From Hoeflea marina (GTDB lineage Bacteria > Pseudomonadota > Alphaproteobacteria > Rhizobiales > Rhizobiaceae): a stretch of DNA of 64,000 nucleotides. Position 1 is the stretch's first letter. Each line of letters starts with the position of its first letter. The translations under genes were made by a program, and so were the position numbers. Positions 50,841 to 60,147 of this stretch are shown here, in pieces. The notes under the pieces were generated by a model. That model was not told where the DNA came from and did no database searches. It worked only from the letters and a program-made list of their open reading frames with translations. Location: the NCBI RefSeq assembly GCF_003182275.1, contig NZ_QGTR01000005.1:1-64000 (forward strand), read 5' to 3'.

Positions 50841-51398
50841 TCAGGGCTGCAGTTCGACATCCCAGTAGAGATAATCCATCCAGCTTTCGTGGAGGAAATT
50901 CGGCGGGAACATCCGGCCGTTGTTGTGCAGGTCCTGCACGGTCGGTCGGTAAGGAGTCTGGAACGGCACCATGCCGGCGCGCTCGGGCATCTCGCCGCCC
51001 TTCTTCAGATTGCACGGCGAGCAGGCGGCGACCACGTTCTCCCATGTCGTCTGGCCGCCGCAGCGGCGCGGGATCACATGATCGAAGGTCAGATCCTCGC
51101 CCGAATGGCAGTACTGGCACTGGAAGCGGTCGCGCAGGAACACATTGAAGCGGGTGAAGGCCGGATGCCGCGACGGCTTCACATAGCTCTTCAGGCAGAC
51201 CACGCTCGGCAACCGCATCTGGAAGCTCGGCGATGACACGGCATGATCATACTCTGCGACAATATGAACGCGATCGAGGAACACCGCCTTGACTGCATCC
51301 TGCCAGGACCACAGCGAAAGCGGATAATAACTCAACGGCCTGTAATCGGCGTTCAGCACGAGCGCCGGCAGGGACTGGGGAGACACATAAATCGTCAA
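50841..51398 (-). CDS. HNH endonuclease family protein
   Basis: A 185-residue protein with a central HNH nuclease domain (about 88-140): CQYCHSGEDLTFDHVIPRRCGG and NVVAACSPCNLKKGG provide the histidine, asparagine and the two zinc CxxC knuckles. The N-terminal part, with ALVLNADYRPLSYYPLSLW, is typical of a group present in most alphaproteobacteria, of unknown target. The start is TTG by homology. There is no partner methylase, so it is not an obvious restriction system. Confidence 0.88.
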   Translation of the reverse strand: MTIYVSPQSLPALVLNADYRPLSYYPLSLWSWQDAVKAVFLDRVHIVAEYDHAVSSPSFQMRLPSVVCLKSYVKPSRHPAFTRFNVFLRDRFQCQYCHSGEDLTFDHVIPRRCGGQTTWENVVAACSPCNLKKGGEMPERAGMVPFQTPYRPTVQDLHNNGRMFPPNFLHESWMDYLYWDVELQP

Positions 51399-51510
51399 GC
51401 TACGCTCCTGATCGACTCGGCACCTGAAACTATATTAGGCGCAGTGTGACAGCGTTGTGAAGCCGATCATTTCGATGAGCCCTGCCGCGGCGAGCTTGCC
51501 GATGCGACGC

Positions 51511-52158
51511 TCAGGGCGCAAGCGGGGCGGCATCACGGCGCATATGGGCGGCATAATAGGCCCAGAGCAGCCGTGCCGCGACGCCGCGCCAGGGGCTCCA
51601 GGCCTCGGCAATGAGGGCCAGCGCCCGCGGTGCGGGCCGGCCATCCAGCCCCAGAGCGTGGGCCGCGGCACTCTGAAGCGCCACGTCGCCGGACGGAAAG
51701 ATGTCGACATGGCCGGCGCAGAACAGAAGATACACTTCCGCCGTCCACGGCCCGACCCCCTTGATAGATGTCAGCGCGGCCATCGCCTCGGGTGCCGGCA
51801 CCGTGCAGAGACGGTCAAGATCGAGGCCGCCGAAGACGACGGCGCGGGCCACCCGGTCGAGCGTCGCCGCCTTGGCGGCCGACAGACCCGCCGCCCGGGC
51901 CGTGGCAGGATCGAGGCTGAGGATCGCCTCCGGCGTCACCCCGCCGGTGGCAAGCTGCAGCTTGCGCCACAGCGCGCCGGCGCTGGCCTTTGAGACCATC
52001 TGCCCGAGGATGATCTCGGTCAGGGCCGCGTAGCCCGGCTGGCTGCGTCTGAGCGGCACGCGGCCCGCCTGGTCAATCACCCGCGCCAGTCGGGGATCGG
52101 CGCCGAGCAGGCCCTCCAGCCCGTCCCGGATATCGTCTTCGCTGTCGATGCGACGCAT
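51511..52158 (-). CDS. DNA-3-methyladenine glycosylase II (AlkA-like)
   Basis: A base-excision repair glycosylase of 215 residues, belonging to the HhH-GPD superfamily. The helix-hairpin-helix segment is LTSIKGVGPWTAEVYLL near residue 125, with the catalytic aspartate in FPSGDVALQ about 20 residues later, and no FeS cysteines. It should remove 3-methyladenine or related alkylated bases. Start MRRIDSED is chosen; a longer form at 52182 is possible. It is divergent from gluQ with 67 bases between starts. Confidence 0.88.
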   Translation of the reverse strand: MRRIDSEDDIRDGLEGLLGADPRLARVIDQAGRVPLRRSQPGYAALTEIILGQMVSKASAGALWRKLQLATGGVTPEAILSLDPATARAAGLSAAKAATLDRVARAVVFGGLDLDRLCTVPAPEAMAALTSIKGVGPWTAEVYLLFCAGHVDIFPSGDVALQSAAAHALGLDGRPAPRALALIAEAWSPWRGVAARLLWAYYAAHMRRDAAPLAP

Positions 52159-52225
52159 GGTCGTCTCCGGGTGTTCGGGCAAAGGCCTTCGTGACGGTCA
52201 TTTCAAAACATGCCAAAAGGCTCGG

Positions 52226-53140
52226 ATGCGCGATTCCCTGCCCCCTCACCGCACCATAGTCCGGTTTGCGCCCAGCCCCAATGGCCTGCTGCATCTCGGC
52301 CATGCCCGGTCGGCACTGGAAAACTGGCGGACGGCCGAGCGCGAGCACGGCACCTTCCTGCTCCGCATCGAGGACATCGACGCCGACCGCTGCCGGCCGC
52401 ACTACGAGACGGCCATATTCGAGGATCTCAGCTGGCTGGGCCTCGACTGGCCCTTGCCGGTGAGGCGGCAGTCGGAGCATCTGGATGCCTATCGCGAAGC
52501 CCTCGCCGAGCTCCAGGCCTTGGATCTGGTCTATCCGGCCTTTCTCAGCCGCGCCGACAGCGCCCGCGCCATTGCGTCGGCGGAAGCCGATGGAGCAGCC
52601 TGGCCGCGCGATCCCGACGGCGCGCCGCACTATCCGGGCGCCGAGCGCGCCATGGCCGCCTCCCAGCGCAGGCGGCGGGTCGAGGCGGGCGAACCCTTCG
52701 CCTGGCGCCTGGACATGAGGGCGGCCTGCGCGGGTGCTGCAGGCCGATTGCAGTGGCTTGAGGCGGACGGCGCCGCGGGCCGGATGGTCGAGGCCGATCC
52801 GGCAAGCTGGGGCGACGTGGTGCTGGCTCGCCGCGACACACCGACGAGCTACCATCTGTCGGTCACGGTGGACGACCATGTCCAGGCGATCACCGATGTC
52901 ATCCGCGGCCGGGATCTCTATCACGCCACATCGGTCCACCGCCTGCTGCAGACGCTCCTCGGCTTTCCCGCGCCCCGGTACCGCCACCATGGACTCGTCA
53001 CCGACGCCTCCGGGCGGAAGCTGTCCAAGAGCGACGGAGACACCGCCATCGCCAGCATGCGCGCGGCCGGGATGAGCCCGGCGTCGGTCGCGCGCCTCGC
53101 CTTTGCAGGCGAGGCGCCGGGCGACGATCAGACCTTCTGA
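52226..53140 (+). CDS. gluQ: glutamyl-Q tRNA(Asp) synthetase
   Basis: A short glutamyl-tRNA synthetase paralogue of 304 residues without the anticodon-binding domain. It attaches glutamate to queuosine at position 34 of tRNA-Asp. The HIGH-type motif is APSPNGLLHLGHARS and the KMSKS-type is RKLSKSDGDT. Its four-cysteine zinc site is not obvious here (only one cysteine near 60 and one near 180), so the zinc may be lost as in other alphaproteobacterial copies. The ATG at 52226 fits the family start. Its 3' end overlaps the convergent membrane gene by 13 bases. Confidence 0.92.
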   Translation: MRDSLPPHRTIVRFAPSPNGLLHLGHARSALENWRTAEREHGTFLLRIEDIDADRCRPHYETAIFEDLSWLGLDWPLPVRRQSEHLDAYREALAELQALDLVYPAFLSRADSARAIASAEADGAAWPRDPDGAPHYPGAERAMAASQRRRRVEAGEPFAWRLDMRAACAGAAGRLQWLEADGAAGRMVEADPASWGDVVLARRDTPTSYHLSVTVDDHVQAITDVIRGRDLYHATSVHRLLQTLLGFPAPRYRHHGLVTDASGRKLSKSDGDTAIASMRAAGMSPASVARLAFAGEAPGDDQTF

Positions 53141-53412
53141 ACCAGCCGCTTGATCAGCGCCAGCATGAACAGCATCACGAAGGCGAACGCGATGGCCGCC
53201 GGCATCACCATCGGTCCGGCGACCAGTCCGCCGGGCAGACGGTCGACGAGGTTCAGTCCGACCGCAAATCCGCTGAGCAGGATCAACATGTTTCCGACCA
53301 CGCCGAAGCCCTGCGAGCCCAGCACCGAATCCATGGCATTGCCGACAAAGAAGGCTGACACCGCGGCAAGCGCCGCGTAGATCAGCTTCATGTCGGCGGG
53401 CAATCCAGTCAT
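53128..53412 (-). CDS. small conserved membrane protein
   Basis: A 94-residue protein with three predicted membrane helices: a first one at about 8-28, LILLSGFAVGLNL, and AAIAFAFVMLFMLALI. Function unknown. The start was taken at an ATG; a GTG one codon earlier has GGAGG at better distance. It overlaps the end of gluQ on the other strand by 13 bases and may be transcribed with no partner. Confidence 0.65.
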   Translation of the reverse strand: MTGLPADMKLIYAALAAVSAFFVGNAMDSVLGSQGFGVVGNMLILLSGFAVGLNLVDRLPGGLVAGPMVMPAAIAFAFVMLFMLALIKRLVQKV

Positions 53413-53501
53413 CACAGCCACATCCTCCGACTGTTTTTCAAGGCCTTATTATATCATGGTGAATCCACGCGTCGGCGGCTCTCTGCCGGCAAGGATAACG
53501 C

Positions 53502-54374
53502 TTAACCCTGATGAGCCGCCAACTGTGCCTTTGCGGCACGCTCCTCGCGCGTGCGGGCGCGGATCTTCATGATCGCCGCATTGATTTCGGCCCCGAGAAT
53601 GAAGATCGCCGCCAGGATGTAGAGAAACACGATGGCGATCATGATCGACGCCAGCCCGGCATAGGTGGTGACGTAATTGGCGAATTCCTTGAGGTAACTC
53701 GCAAACATCAACGCTCCCGCCACCCAGAACACCAGCGTGACGGCGATGCCGGGAAGCACGTCGACGATCCGCCGGCGCCCTGCCGGCAACCACAGATGCG
53801 ACGCCACCAGGCCGGCGATCAGCACCACGACCGCTACGAGAATGCGCCAGTTGTCGACGGCGGAGATCAGCGTCTCCATCCACGGCATCACTCTGCGCGC
53901 GATCTGCACCGCCAGCGGCGCCAGCACCAGAAGAAAGCTGATCGCCATGATCACCAGCACGGCGATGATGACGAAGGCAATGCTTTGCGCCCGGGTCGAA
54001 TACCAGGGCCGGGTTTCCGTCACCCGATAGGCCCGGTTGAGCGACACTCGGAGAGCTTCGACGCCGTTGGCGGCAAAAAAGGCCGCCGCCAGCACGCTGA
54101 CGGTGAGCAGGCCGCCGCGCTCCACGGTCAGCACCCGCACCACCTCCCGCGAGATCGGGTCGGCGATTGTGGCCGGCCAGGTGTCGAAGATGAGGTGGGA
54201 AGCCGTCTCGGCATAGGCGTCAGCGCCGAGAAAGCTCGCCAGCGCCGTTCCGAATATCATGAACGGAAACAATGCCATGAGAATCGAAAGCGCGACATGG
54301 CTGGCCATCGCCCATCCGTCGTCATTGTTGAAATGGTTGATCGCGTCACCCACTATGGAGCGGAGTTTTCTCAA
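53502..54374 (-). CDS. YihY/virulence factor BrkB family protein
   Basis: A 290-residue inner-membrane protein with six predicted helices. The conserved start DDGWAMASHVALSILMALFPFMIFG (transport-related domain UPF0761) and VFWVAGALMFASYLKEF near 215 identify the family. It was once annotated as ribonuclease BN, which is wrong for this family; a true function is unknown. The start is TTG by homology. It is divergent from an SDR gene. Confidence 0.9.
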   Translation of the reverse strand: MRKLRSIVGDAINHFNNDDGWAMASHVALSILMALFPFMIFGTALASFLGADAYAETASHLIFDTWPATIADPISREVVRVLTVERGGLLTVSVLAAAFFAANGVEALRVSLNRAYRVTETRPWYSTRAQSIAFVIIAVLVIMAISFLLVLAPLAVQIARRVMPWMETLISAVDNWRILVAVVVLIAGLVASHLWLPAGRRRIVDVLPGIAVTLVFWVAGALMFASYLKEFANYVTTYAGLASIMIAIVFLYILAAIFILGAEINAAIMKIRARTREERAAKAQLAAHQG

Positions 54375-54456
54375 GGTGACGTCCTTCTGGCAGCGGCATT
54401 GTCAGTTGCCACTGATTATGGGATTGCATCGACCACATGAACAGGGGTGATCGCAG

Positions 54457-55299
54457 ATGACGACAGAAATCGACCGGCGCGTCATTCTCATCACCGGCTG
54501 CTCGAGCGGCATCGGCGCGCATTGCGCCCGCGCACTCCTGGCCGACGGCTGGCGCGTCATCGCCAGCGCGCGCAAGCCGGCCGACCTCGCCACCCTGCAG
54601 GCGGACGGACTTGAGGCTCTCGCGCTCGACTATGCCGACCCGGCGAGCATCGCTGCCTTCTTCGATCAGGCCATGAACCTGACCGGCGGCCGCTGCGACG
54701 CGCTGTTCAACAACGGTGCCTACAGCCAGGTCGGCGCCATAGAGGATCTGCCTGTGGAAGCCCTGCGCGCCCAGTTCGAGACCAATGTCTTCGGCTGGCA
54801 TGACCTGACGCGGCGGGTGATTCCGGTCATGCGCGCCCGGGGCAGCGGGCGGATCGTCCAGTGCTCGTCCATTCTCGGACTGGTGCCCTATCGCTGGCGC
54901 GGCGCCTACAATGCCTCCAAGCATGCCATCGAGGCGCTGTCGGTGACGATGCGGATTGAGCTGCAGGGCACGGGCATCCATGTCAGCCTGATCGAGCCTG
55001 GGCCGATCGAGACCAGGATTGCCGCCAATGCTCTCGGCCATTTCGAGCGCAACATCGACCGCGACGGCTCCGTGCACCGCGAGTTCTACGCCGCCCAGAT
55101 CGCGCGGATGCGCGGCGATTCGGGCGCGCGCCCTGCCAGGCTCGGGCCCGATGCGGTCTGCAAGGTGCTGCGCCATGCCCTGAATTCGCCTTCGCCCAAG
55201 CCGCATTATCCGGTCACCCTGCAGGCGCGGATCGGTGTCATCGCCCGCAGGCTGCTGCCGGCGCGACTATTCTACGCATTCCTTGCCCGCCAGAATTGA
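54457..55299 (+). CDS. SDR family oxidoreductase
   Basis: A short-chain dehydrogenase of 280 residues. The cofactor loop is LITGCSSGIGAHCA, the NNGAYSQ motif is seen as FNNGAYSQVG, and the catalytic pair is YNASKHAIEAL. The C-terminal tail LLPARLFYAFLARQN is hydrophobic and may touch the membrane. The substrate is unknown; similar genes stand next to etf genes in many rhizobia. It starts 82 bases after the divergent BrkB start. Confidence 0.87.
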   Translation: MTTEIDRRVILITGCSSGIGAHCARALLADGWRVIASARKPADLATLQADGLEALALDYADPASIAAFFDQAMNLTGGRCDALFNNGAYSQVGAIEDLPVEALRAQFETNVFGWHDLTRRVIPVMRARGSGRIVQCSSILGLVPYRWRGAYNASKHAIEALSVTMRIELQGTGIHVSLIEPGPIETRIAANALGHFERNIDRDGSVHREFYAAQIARMRGDSGARPARLGPDAVCKVLRHALNSPSPKPHYPVTLQARIGVIARRLLPARLFYAFLARQN

Positions 55300-55371
55300 T
55301 TGCCACCGGATTGGATCGCGCCGCCGAATGCCCTATCTCAGGGTCACCAGAGTTCCAAAAGGCAGAGCTTC

Positions 55372-55569
55372 ATGTCATCCGTTACCTATGTGCTTTCCAT
55401 CATCGTCATGATGGCCGTTGCCGCCGTGCTGATCCGCGGCCTCGTCAACATGGCCCGCAATGGCAATGCCAATCTCTCCAACAAGCTCATGCAGATGCGC
55501 GTGCTGTTGCAGTTCGTCGCCATTGTGCTCATTGTCGCCACCCTGTGGCTGACCGGCGGCGGTCGCTGA
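55372..55569 (+). CDS. twin transmembrane protein, HIG1 domain
   Basis: A 65-residue protein with two membrane helices joined by a short basic loop (VNMARNGNANLSNKLMQMRV). This is the HIG1 (hypoxia-induced) fold known from respiratory supercomplex factors, and alphaproteobacterial members are thought to bind cytochrome oxidase. It precedes the PduO-type gene by 34 bases, the conserved order in this class. Confidence 0.8.
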   Translation: MSSVTYVLSIIVMMAVAAVLIRGLVNMARNGNANLSNKLMQMRVLLQFVAIVLIVATLWLTGGGR

Positions 55570-55603
55570 CGGGGACGGATCGGCTGCAAAGGGGGGACCG
55601 GAC

Positions 55604-56179
55604 ATGGTCAAGTTGAACAAGATCTACACGCGCACCGGTGACGATGGCCGCACCGGCCTGGCCAGCGGCGACCGCAGGCCGAAATACGATCTGCGCGTTG
55701 CCGCCTATGGCACGGTCGACGAGGCCAACTCGGTCGTCGGTCTGGCGCGCCTGCACACGAGCGGGCACGCCGAACTCGACGCCATGCTCTCGCGCATCCA
55801 GAACGACTGCTTCGATCTCGGCGCCGACCTCGCCACCCCGCATGTCGAAAACCCGGAATACGAGGCACTGCGCGTCACCGACCACCAGGTCGACCGGATC
55901 GAGTCCGACATCGACCGCCTCAACGCCGATCTCGAGCCGCTGCGTTCGTTCGTGCTGCCGGGCGGCACGGCGGCGGCCGCCCATCTGCACCTGGCCCGCA
56001 CAGTCTCGCGCCGCGCCGAACGCATCATGGTGGAACTGTCCGACCAGCCCGGCGAAACGGTCAATCCGGCCGCCATCCGCTTCGCCAACCGACTGTCGGA
56101 CTTCTTCTTCGTCGCTGCCCGCTGGGTCAATGACCAGGGTCGCGCGGACGTGCTGTGGGTTCCGGGCAAGAATCGCTGA
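55604..56179 (+). CDS. cob(I)yrinic acid a,c-diamide adenosyltransferase (PduO type)
   Basis: Makes adenosylcobalamin by transferring adenosyl from ATP to cob(I)alamin. It has 191 residues. The family N-terminus is KIYTRTGDDGRTGLASGDRR (ATP loop), then VDEANSVVGLARLH and the C-terminal RFANRLSDFFFVAARWVND. It forms a trimer in homologues. It follows the HIG1 gene and leads toward a rhomboid protease and the etf genes, an order often kept in Hyphomicrobiales. Confidence 0.93.
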   Translation: MVKLNKIYTRTGDDGRTGLASGDRRPKYDLRVAAYGTVDEANSVVGLARLHTSGHAELDAMLSRIQNDCFDLGADLATPHVENPEYEALRVTDHQVDRIESDIDRLNADLEPLRSFVLPGGTAAAAHLHLARTVSRRAERIMVELSDQPGETVNPAAIRFANRLSDFFFVAARWVNDQGRADVLWVPGKNR

Positions 56180-56278
56180 CGAGCCTCGGCCGGCTGGGGC
56201 CCCGGGGCGCCCACGGCAGCCCGGAACTGTTTGGATTTCCACCCTGTTGCCGTAGCGTATCCTGATTTGCGAGGCCCG

Positions 56279-57064
56279 ATGTTCATCCCGCTGCATGATT
56301 TCAACAGCCTCAAGCACATCCGGCTGCAATGGGTCACCTGGTCGCTGATCGCCGTCAACCTCGCCATATGGGGCCTGACAGGACTGGCCGGCGAGGAGAG
56401 CGAGTTCACCACCGCGGCCGTGCTCGGACTGGGCTACATTCCCGCCGTCTCCAACGGTCTTGCCTATCTCGATCCGCTTGACGTGCTGGTGCCGGACAAT
56501 TTCACCTACCTGACCTATGCCTTCGTGCATGGAAACTTCTTCCATGTCGCTTCCAACATGCTGTTTCTCTGGGTCTTCGGCGACAATGTCGAGGACGCGC
56601 TGGGGCATGTCCGCTTTCTGATCTTCTATCTTGCCTGCGCCGCCGCAGGGGCCTTCGTGCACGGACTGCTGTTGCCGCACTCGCAGGCTCCGCTGATCGG
56701 GGCGTCCGGGGCGGTGGCCGGAATTGTTGCCGCCTATCTGATCCTGCATCCGCGGATTCGGATCTGGGTGCTGATCCTGGGCCGTATCCCGCTGCCGCTG
56801 CCGGCCTACATTCCATTGCTGCTCTGGGTCGGTTTCCAGTTCGTCATGCTGCTGGCCGATCCCGAAGGCGAGGTTTCCTGGGCCACCCATGCGGGCGGCA
56901 TTCTCGCCGGGGGCCTGCTGGTGGTGGTCATGCGTCGCCGCGGAGTGCCGCTGTTCGACCGCGTCATCGAGAGCCCTCGTGCGGTCGTCCACAAGTCAGC
57001 CGACCCCGCCGTCGCGGCCAAGTCCGGTCCCGATGCGCCGCCGCCGGTGCACTGGGGCCGGTGA
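56279..57064 (+). CDS. rhomboid family intramembrane serine protease
   Basis: A 261-residue membrane protease with six to seven helices. The catalytic serine S143 lies in LIGASGAVAGIVAAYL and the histidine H204 in SWATHAGGILAGG, the two-residue rhomboid dyad. NFFHVASNMLFLWVFG provides the conserved HxxxN on helix 2. The ATG is just before MFIPLHDFNS, the family start. Substrates are unknown. It sits 201 bases upstream of etfB, perhaps transcribed apart. Confidence 0.92.
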   Translation: MFIPLHDFNSLKHIRLQWVTWSLIAVNLAIWGLTGLAGEESEFTTAAVLGLGYIPAVSNGLAYLDPLDVLVPDNFTYLTYAFVHGNFFHVASNMLFLWVFGDNVEDALGHVRFLIFYLACAAAGAFVHGLLLPHSQAPLIGASGAVAGIVAAYLILHPRIRIWVLILGRIPLPLPAYIPLLLWVGFQFVMLLADPEGEVSWATHAGGILAGGLLVVVMRRRGVPLFDRVIESPRAVVHKSADPAVAAKSGPDAPPPVHWGR

Positions 57065-57265
57065 GCCGCCCACAACGACCGGGTGAGCTCGCGCCACCGC
57101 CAAGAATCCGCCTGCGCCTGCGACAGCTTCGCCTCAGGCGCCGCACGGCGGTTGAATTCGCATCAAAATCGGGTATCCATGTCGCCATTCGGCTATCGGA
57201 GCGCCCCGATCACGGGCATTGTCCGAAAAACAGCTTGAGGCCCGCAGCTTTAGGAAGGGAATCGA

Positions 57266-58015
57266 ATGAAAATCCTCGTACCGGTCAAACGGGTTGTCGA
57301 CTACAACGTCAAGATCCGCGTCAAGCCAGACGGCAGCGGCGTTGAGCTTTCCAACGTCAAGATGTCGATGAATCCCTTCGATGAGATTGCTGTCGAGGAA
57401 GCCCTGCGCCTGCGCGAAGCCGGCACCGCGACCGAAGTCGTCGTCGTCTCAATCGGCCCTGCAAAGGCCGAGGAAACCCTGCGCACCGCGCTCGCCATGG
57501 GTGCCGATCGCGCCATCCTCATCGAATGCGAGACCCTCGTCGAGCCGCTCGCCGTCGCCAAGCTGCTCAAGGGCGTGGTCGGGGAAGAAAATCCCGACCT
57601 GGTCATTCTCGGCAAGCAGGCCATCGATGACGACGCCAACCAGACAGGCCAGATGCTCTCCGCCCTGCTCGGCTGGGGCCAGGCGACGTTCGCCTCCAAG
57701 ATCGTCATCGCCGATGGCTCGGCCAGCGTCACCCGCGAAGTTGATGGCGGCCTGCAGACCATCTCGGTCAAGCTGCCCGCCATCGTCACCACTGACCTGC
57801 GCCTCAACGAGCCGCGCTATGCCTCGCTGCCCAACATCATGAAGGCCAAGAAAAAGCCGCTGGACAAGAAGACCGCGGCGGATTTCGGGGTCGATGTCAC
57901 ACCGCGGCTGGAAGTCATCAAGACCGAGGAGCCCGGCGGCCGCAAGGCCGGCGTCAAGGTCGGCTCCGTTGCCGAACTGGTCGACAAGCTCAAGAACGAA
58001 GCCGGCGTGCTCTAA
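57266..58015 (+). CDS. etfB: electron transfer flavoprotein beta subunit
   Basis: The AMP-binding small subunit (249 residues) of the soluble flavoprotein that takes electrons from acyl-CoA and other dehydrogenases and passes them to ETF-ubiquinone oxidoreductase. It opens [19 protein letters not shown] and carries the family signature [11 protein letters not shown] and the recognition loop [16 protein letters not shown] lies nine bases before the ATG. etfA follows after 15 bases. Confidence 0.96.
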   Translation: MKILVPVKRVVDYNVKIRVKPDGSGVELSNVKMSMNPFDEIAVEEALRLREAGTATEVVVVSIGPAKAEETLRTALAMGADRAILIECETLVEPLAVAKLLKGVVGEENPDLVILGKQAIDDDANQTGQMLSALLGWGQATFASKIVIADGSASVTREVDGGLQTISVKLPAIVTTDLRLNEPRYASLPNIMKAKKKPLDKKTAADFGVDVTPRLEVIKTEEPGGRKAGVKVGSVAELVDKLKNEAGVL

Positions 58016-58030
58016 GGACAGGAATCAATC

Positions 58031-58960
58031 ATGGCCATTCTCATTCTAGCCGAACATGACAACGCCACTCTGTCCGACCAGACAGGCAAGGCGCTTTCCG
58101 CAGCCAAGGAAATCGGCGGCGACATCCACATTCTGGTGGCCGGCAAGGACGCCGGTGCTGCCGGCGACGCTGCCGCCAAGCTCGAAGGCGTCGCCAAGGT
58201 GTTGCTCGCCGAGGGCGACGAATACGCCAACAAGCTCGCCGAACCGCTGGCGGCGCTTATGGTGTCGCTCGCCGACGGCTACGACACTCTGATGGCGCCC
58301 GCCACCACTTCCGGCAAGAACGTCATGCCGCGCGTCGCCGCCCTGCTCGACGTCATGCAGATTTCCGACATCATCGAGGTCAAGGGTGCCGACACCTTCA
58401 AGCGCGGCATCTATGCCGGAAACGCGCTGCAGACGGTGCGGTCCACCGACGCCAAGCGGGTGATCACCGTTCGCACCGCCAATTTCCAGGCGGCAGGCGA
58501 AGGTGGCTCCGCCAAGGTTGAAAGCATCAAGTCGGCCGGCGATCCGGGACTGTCGTCCTTCGTCAACGACGCCCTGTCCTCGAGCGACCGTCCGGAACTG
58601 ACTTCGGCCAGGATCATCATCTCCGGTGGTCGTGCACTGGGCTCGTCGGACAAGTTCAAGGAAGTCATCCTGCCGGTGGCCGACAAGCTCGGCGCCGCCG
58701 TCGGCGCTTCGCGTGCAGCCGTCGATGCGGGCTATGCGCCCAACGACTGGCAGGTCGGCCAGACCGGCAAGGTGGTCGCTCCGGACCTCTACATCGCCTG
58801 CGGCATTTCCGGCGCCATCCAGCACCTGGCCGGCATGAAGGATTCCAAGGTTATCGTCGCCATCAACAAGGATGAGGAGGCGCCGATCTTCCAGGTTGCC
58901 GACTACGGACTGGTCGCCGACCTGTTCACGGCGCTTCCGGAGCTTGAAAAAGCGCTCTGA
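58031..58960 (+). CDS. etfA: electron transfer flavoprotein alpha subunit
   Basis: The FAD-binding large subunit (309 residues). The family block [12 protein letters not shown] is followed by [45 protein letters not shown], cut here at its key residues (the long stretch at about 235-280 that wraps FAD). It pairs with EtfB and lies 15 bases after it, and a hairpin ends the transcript behind it. A 3-hydroxybutyryl-CoA dehydrogenase gene follows, consistent with use in fatty-acid or hydroxybutyrate metabolism. Confidence 0.96.
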   Translation: MAILILAEHDNATLSDQTGKALSAAKEIGGDIHILVAGKDAGAAGDAAAKLEGVAKVLLAEGDEYANKLAEPLAALMVSLADGYDTLMAPATTSGKNVMPRVAALLDVMQISDIIEVKGADTFKRGIYAGNALQTVRSTDAKRVITVRTANFQAAGEGGSAKVESIKSAGDPGLSSFVNDALSSSDRPELTSARIIISGGRALGSSDKFKEVILPVADKLGAAVGASRAAVDAGYAPNDWQVGQTGKVVAPDLYIACGISGAIQHLAGMKDSKVIVAINKDEEAPIFQVADYGLVADLFTALPELEKAL

Positions 58961-58983
58961 GTTCGCATTTTTTCACTCAGATC

Positions 58984-59017
58984 AATGGCCGGGCTGGACG
59001 TCTCCATCCCGGCCATT
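58984..59017 (+). terminator. intrinsic terminator after etfA
   Basis: A 10-bp perfect stem (AATGGCCGGG with CCCGGCCATT) around a 14-base loop lies 23 bases after the etfA stop, followed by T-rich sequence (TTAGCTTT). Confidence 0.7.
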
Positions 59018-59087
59018 TAGCTTTGCGGCTCCGGGTGCGTAAGGCATGCGCTTCGCGCCGTTCCAACAGACCAGTCAGGCGAAATCC

Positions 59088-59969
59088 ATGGGCAACCAGA
59101 TCAAGAGTGTCGGCATCATCGGAGCGGGTCAGATGGGCGGCGGGATCGCCCATGTCTGCGCCATGGCGGGCTACGAGGTCCGGGTTCATGACGTCTCGGC
59201 CGACCGGCTGCAGACCATGCACGCCACCATATCGGGCAACCTCGCCCGCCAGGTCTCTTCCGGCAAGACCACGGAGAGCGAGCGCGAGCAGGCGCTGGCC
59301 CGCATCAGACCGGCGCCGGCGATGGCCGACCTTGCCGCCATGGATCTGGTGATCGAGGCAGCGACCGAGGACGAGACCGTCAAGCGCAAGATCTACCAGC
59401 AGCTCTGCCCGGTGCTCAATCCAGAGGCGATCCTGGCCACCAACACCTCGTCGCTGTCGATCACCCGGTTGGCCTCGTCGACCGACCGGCCGGAGCGGTT
59501 CATCGGCATCCACTTCATGAACCCGGTGCCGGTGATGAAGCTTGTCGAACTGGTCCGCGGCATCGCCACCGAGGACACCACCTTCAAGTCCGCCCGCGCC
59601 TTCATCGACACGCTCGACAAGACCATCACCGTGGCCGAGGACTTCCCCGCCTTCATCGTCAACCGCATCCTGCTGCCGATGATCAACGAGGCCATCTACA
59701 CGCTCTATGAGGGCGTCGGATCGGTGGAGGCCATCGACACCGCCATGAAGCTCGGGGCCAACCATCCCATGGGGCCGCTGCAGTTGGCCGATTTCATCGG
59801 GCTCGACACCTGCCTGTCGATCATGCAGGTGCTGCACGACGGGCTGTCGGATTCGAAATATCGCCCCTGCCCGCTGCTGGTCAAATATGTCGAGGCGGGC
59901 TGGCTTGGCCGCAAGTCGAACCGCGGCTTCTACGACTATCGCGGCGACGTGCCGGTTCCTACGCGCTAA
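59088..59969 (+). CDS. 3-hydroxybutyryl-CoA dehydrogenase
   Basis: Oxidises 3-hydroxyacyl-CoA to the 3-keto form with NAD. It has 293 residues. The NAD loop is IIGAGQMGGGIAHVCAMAG, the catalytic region TNTSSLSITRLA leads to IGIHFMNPVPVMKLVE with the active histidine, and the C terminus is GRKSNRGFYDY. It stands 118 bases after the etfA terminator region and probably has its own promoter. It is a partner for polyhydroxybutyrate or butyrate use. Confidence 0.94.
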   Translation: MGNQIKSVGIIGAGQMGGGIAHVCAMAGYEVRVHDVSADRLQTMHATISGNLARQVSSGKTTESEREQALARIRPAPAMADLAAMDLVIEAATEDETVKRKIYQQLCPVLNPEAILATNTSSLSITRLASSTDRPERFIGIHFMNPVPVMKLVELVRGIATEDTTFKSARAFIDTLDKTITVAEDFPAFIVNRILLPMINEAIYTLYEGVGSVEAIDTAMKLGANHPMGPLQLADFIGLDTCLSIMQVLHDGLSDSKYRPCPLLVKYVEAGWLGRKSNRGFYDYRGDVPVPTR

Positions 59970-59995
59970 TTCATGTCGCCCGTACAAGGAGCTAA

Positions 59996-60135
59996 AGCAC
60001 ATCGCGTGAATCTGAATTCCCGCGACGTGCTGAGAGCATTTCCGGCGGCCGTGAAATTCACGTCGTCGCAGGGAATGCGACAATTCAGTCACCCGGAGCG
60101 CTTCTGCGATCCAATGAAAAACTGAAGCGCTCCGG
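59996..60135. repeat. palindromic intergenic element, copy C
   Basis: Three hairpins in a row: 59996-60031 (11-bp stem AGCACATCGCG/CGCGACGTGCT, one mismatch), 60036-60078 (GCATTTCC/GGGAATGC) and 60093-60135 (perfect 12-bp CCGGAGCGCTTC/GAAGCGCTCCGG with 19-base loop). Shares GATCCAATGAAA (60108-60119) and a GCATTTCC start with copy A. Sits in the convergent gap after hbd and tlpA. Confidence 0.65.
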
Positions 60136-60147
60136 CAGGTCGTGCCG

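Noticed and set aside
53128-53140. Overlap of gluQ with the convergent membrane gene as a sign of a frameshift
   Set aside because: Both reading frames end with plausible termini; a 13-base tail-to-tail overlap is common and needs no error.
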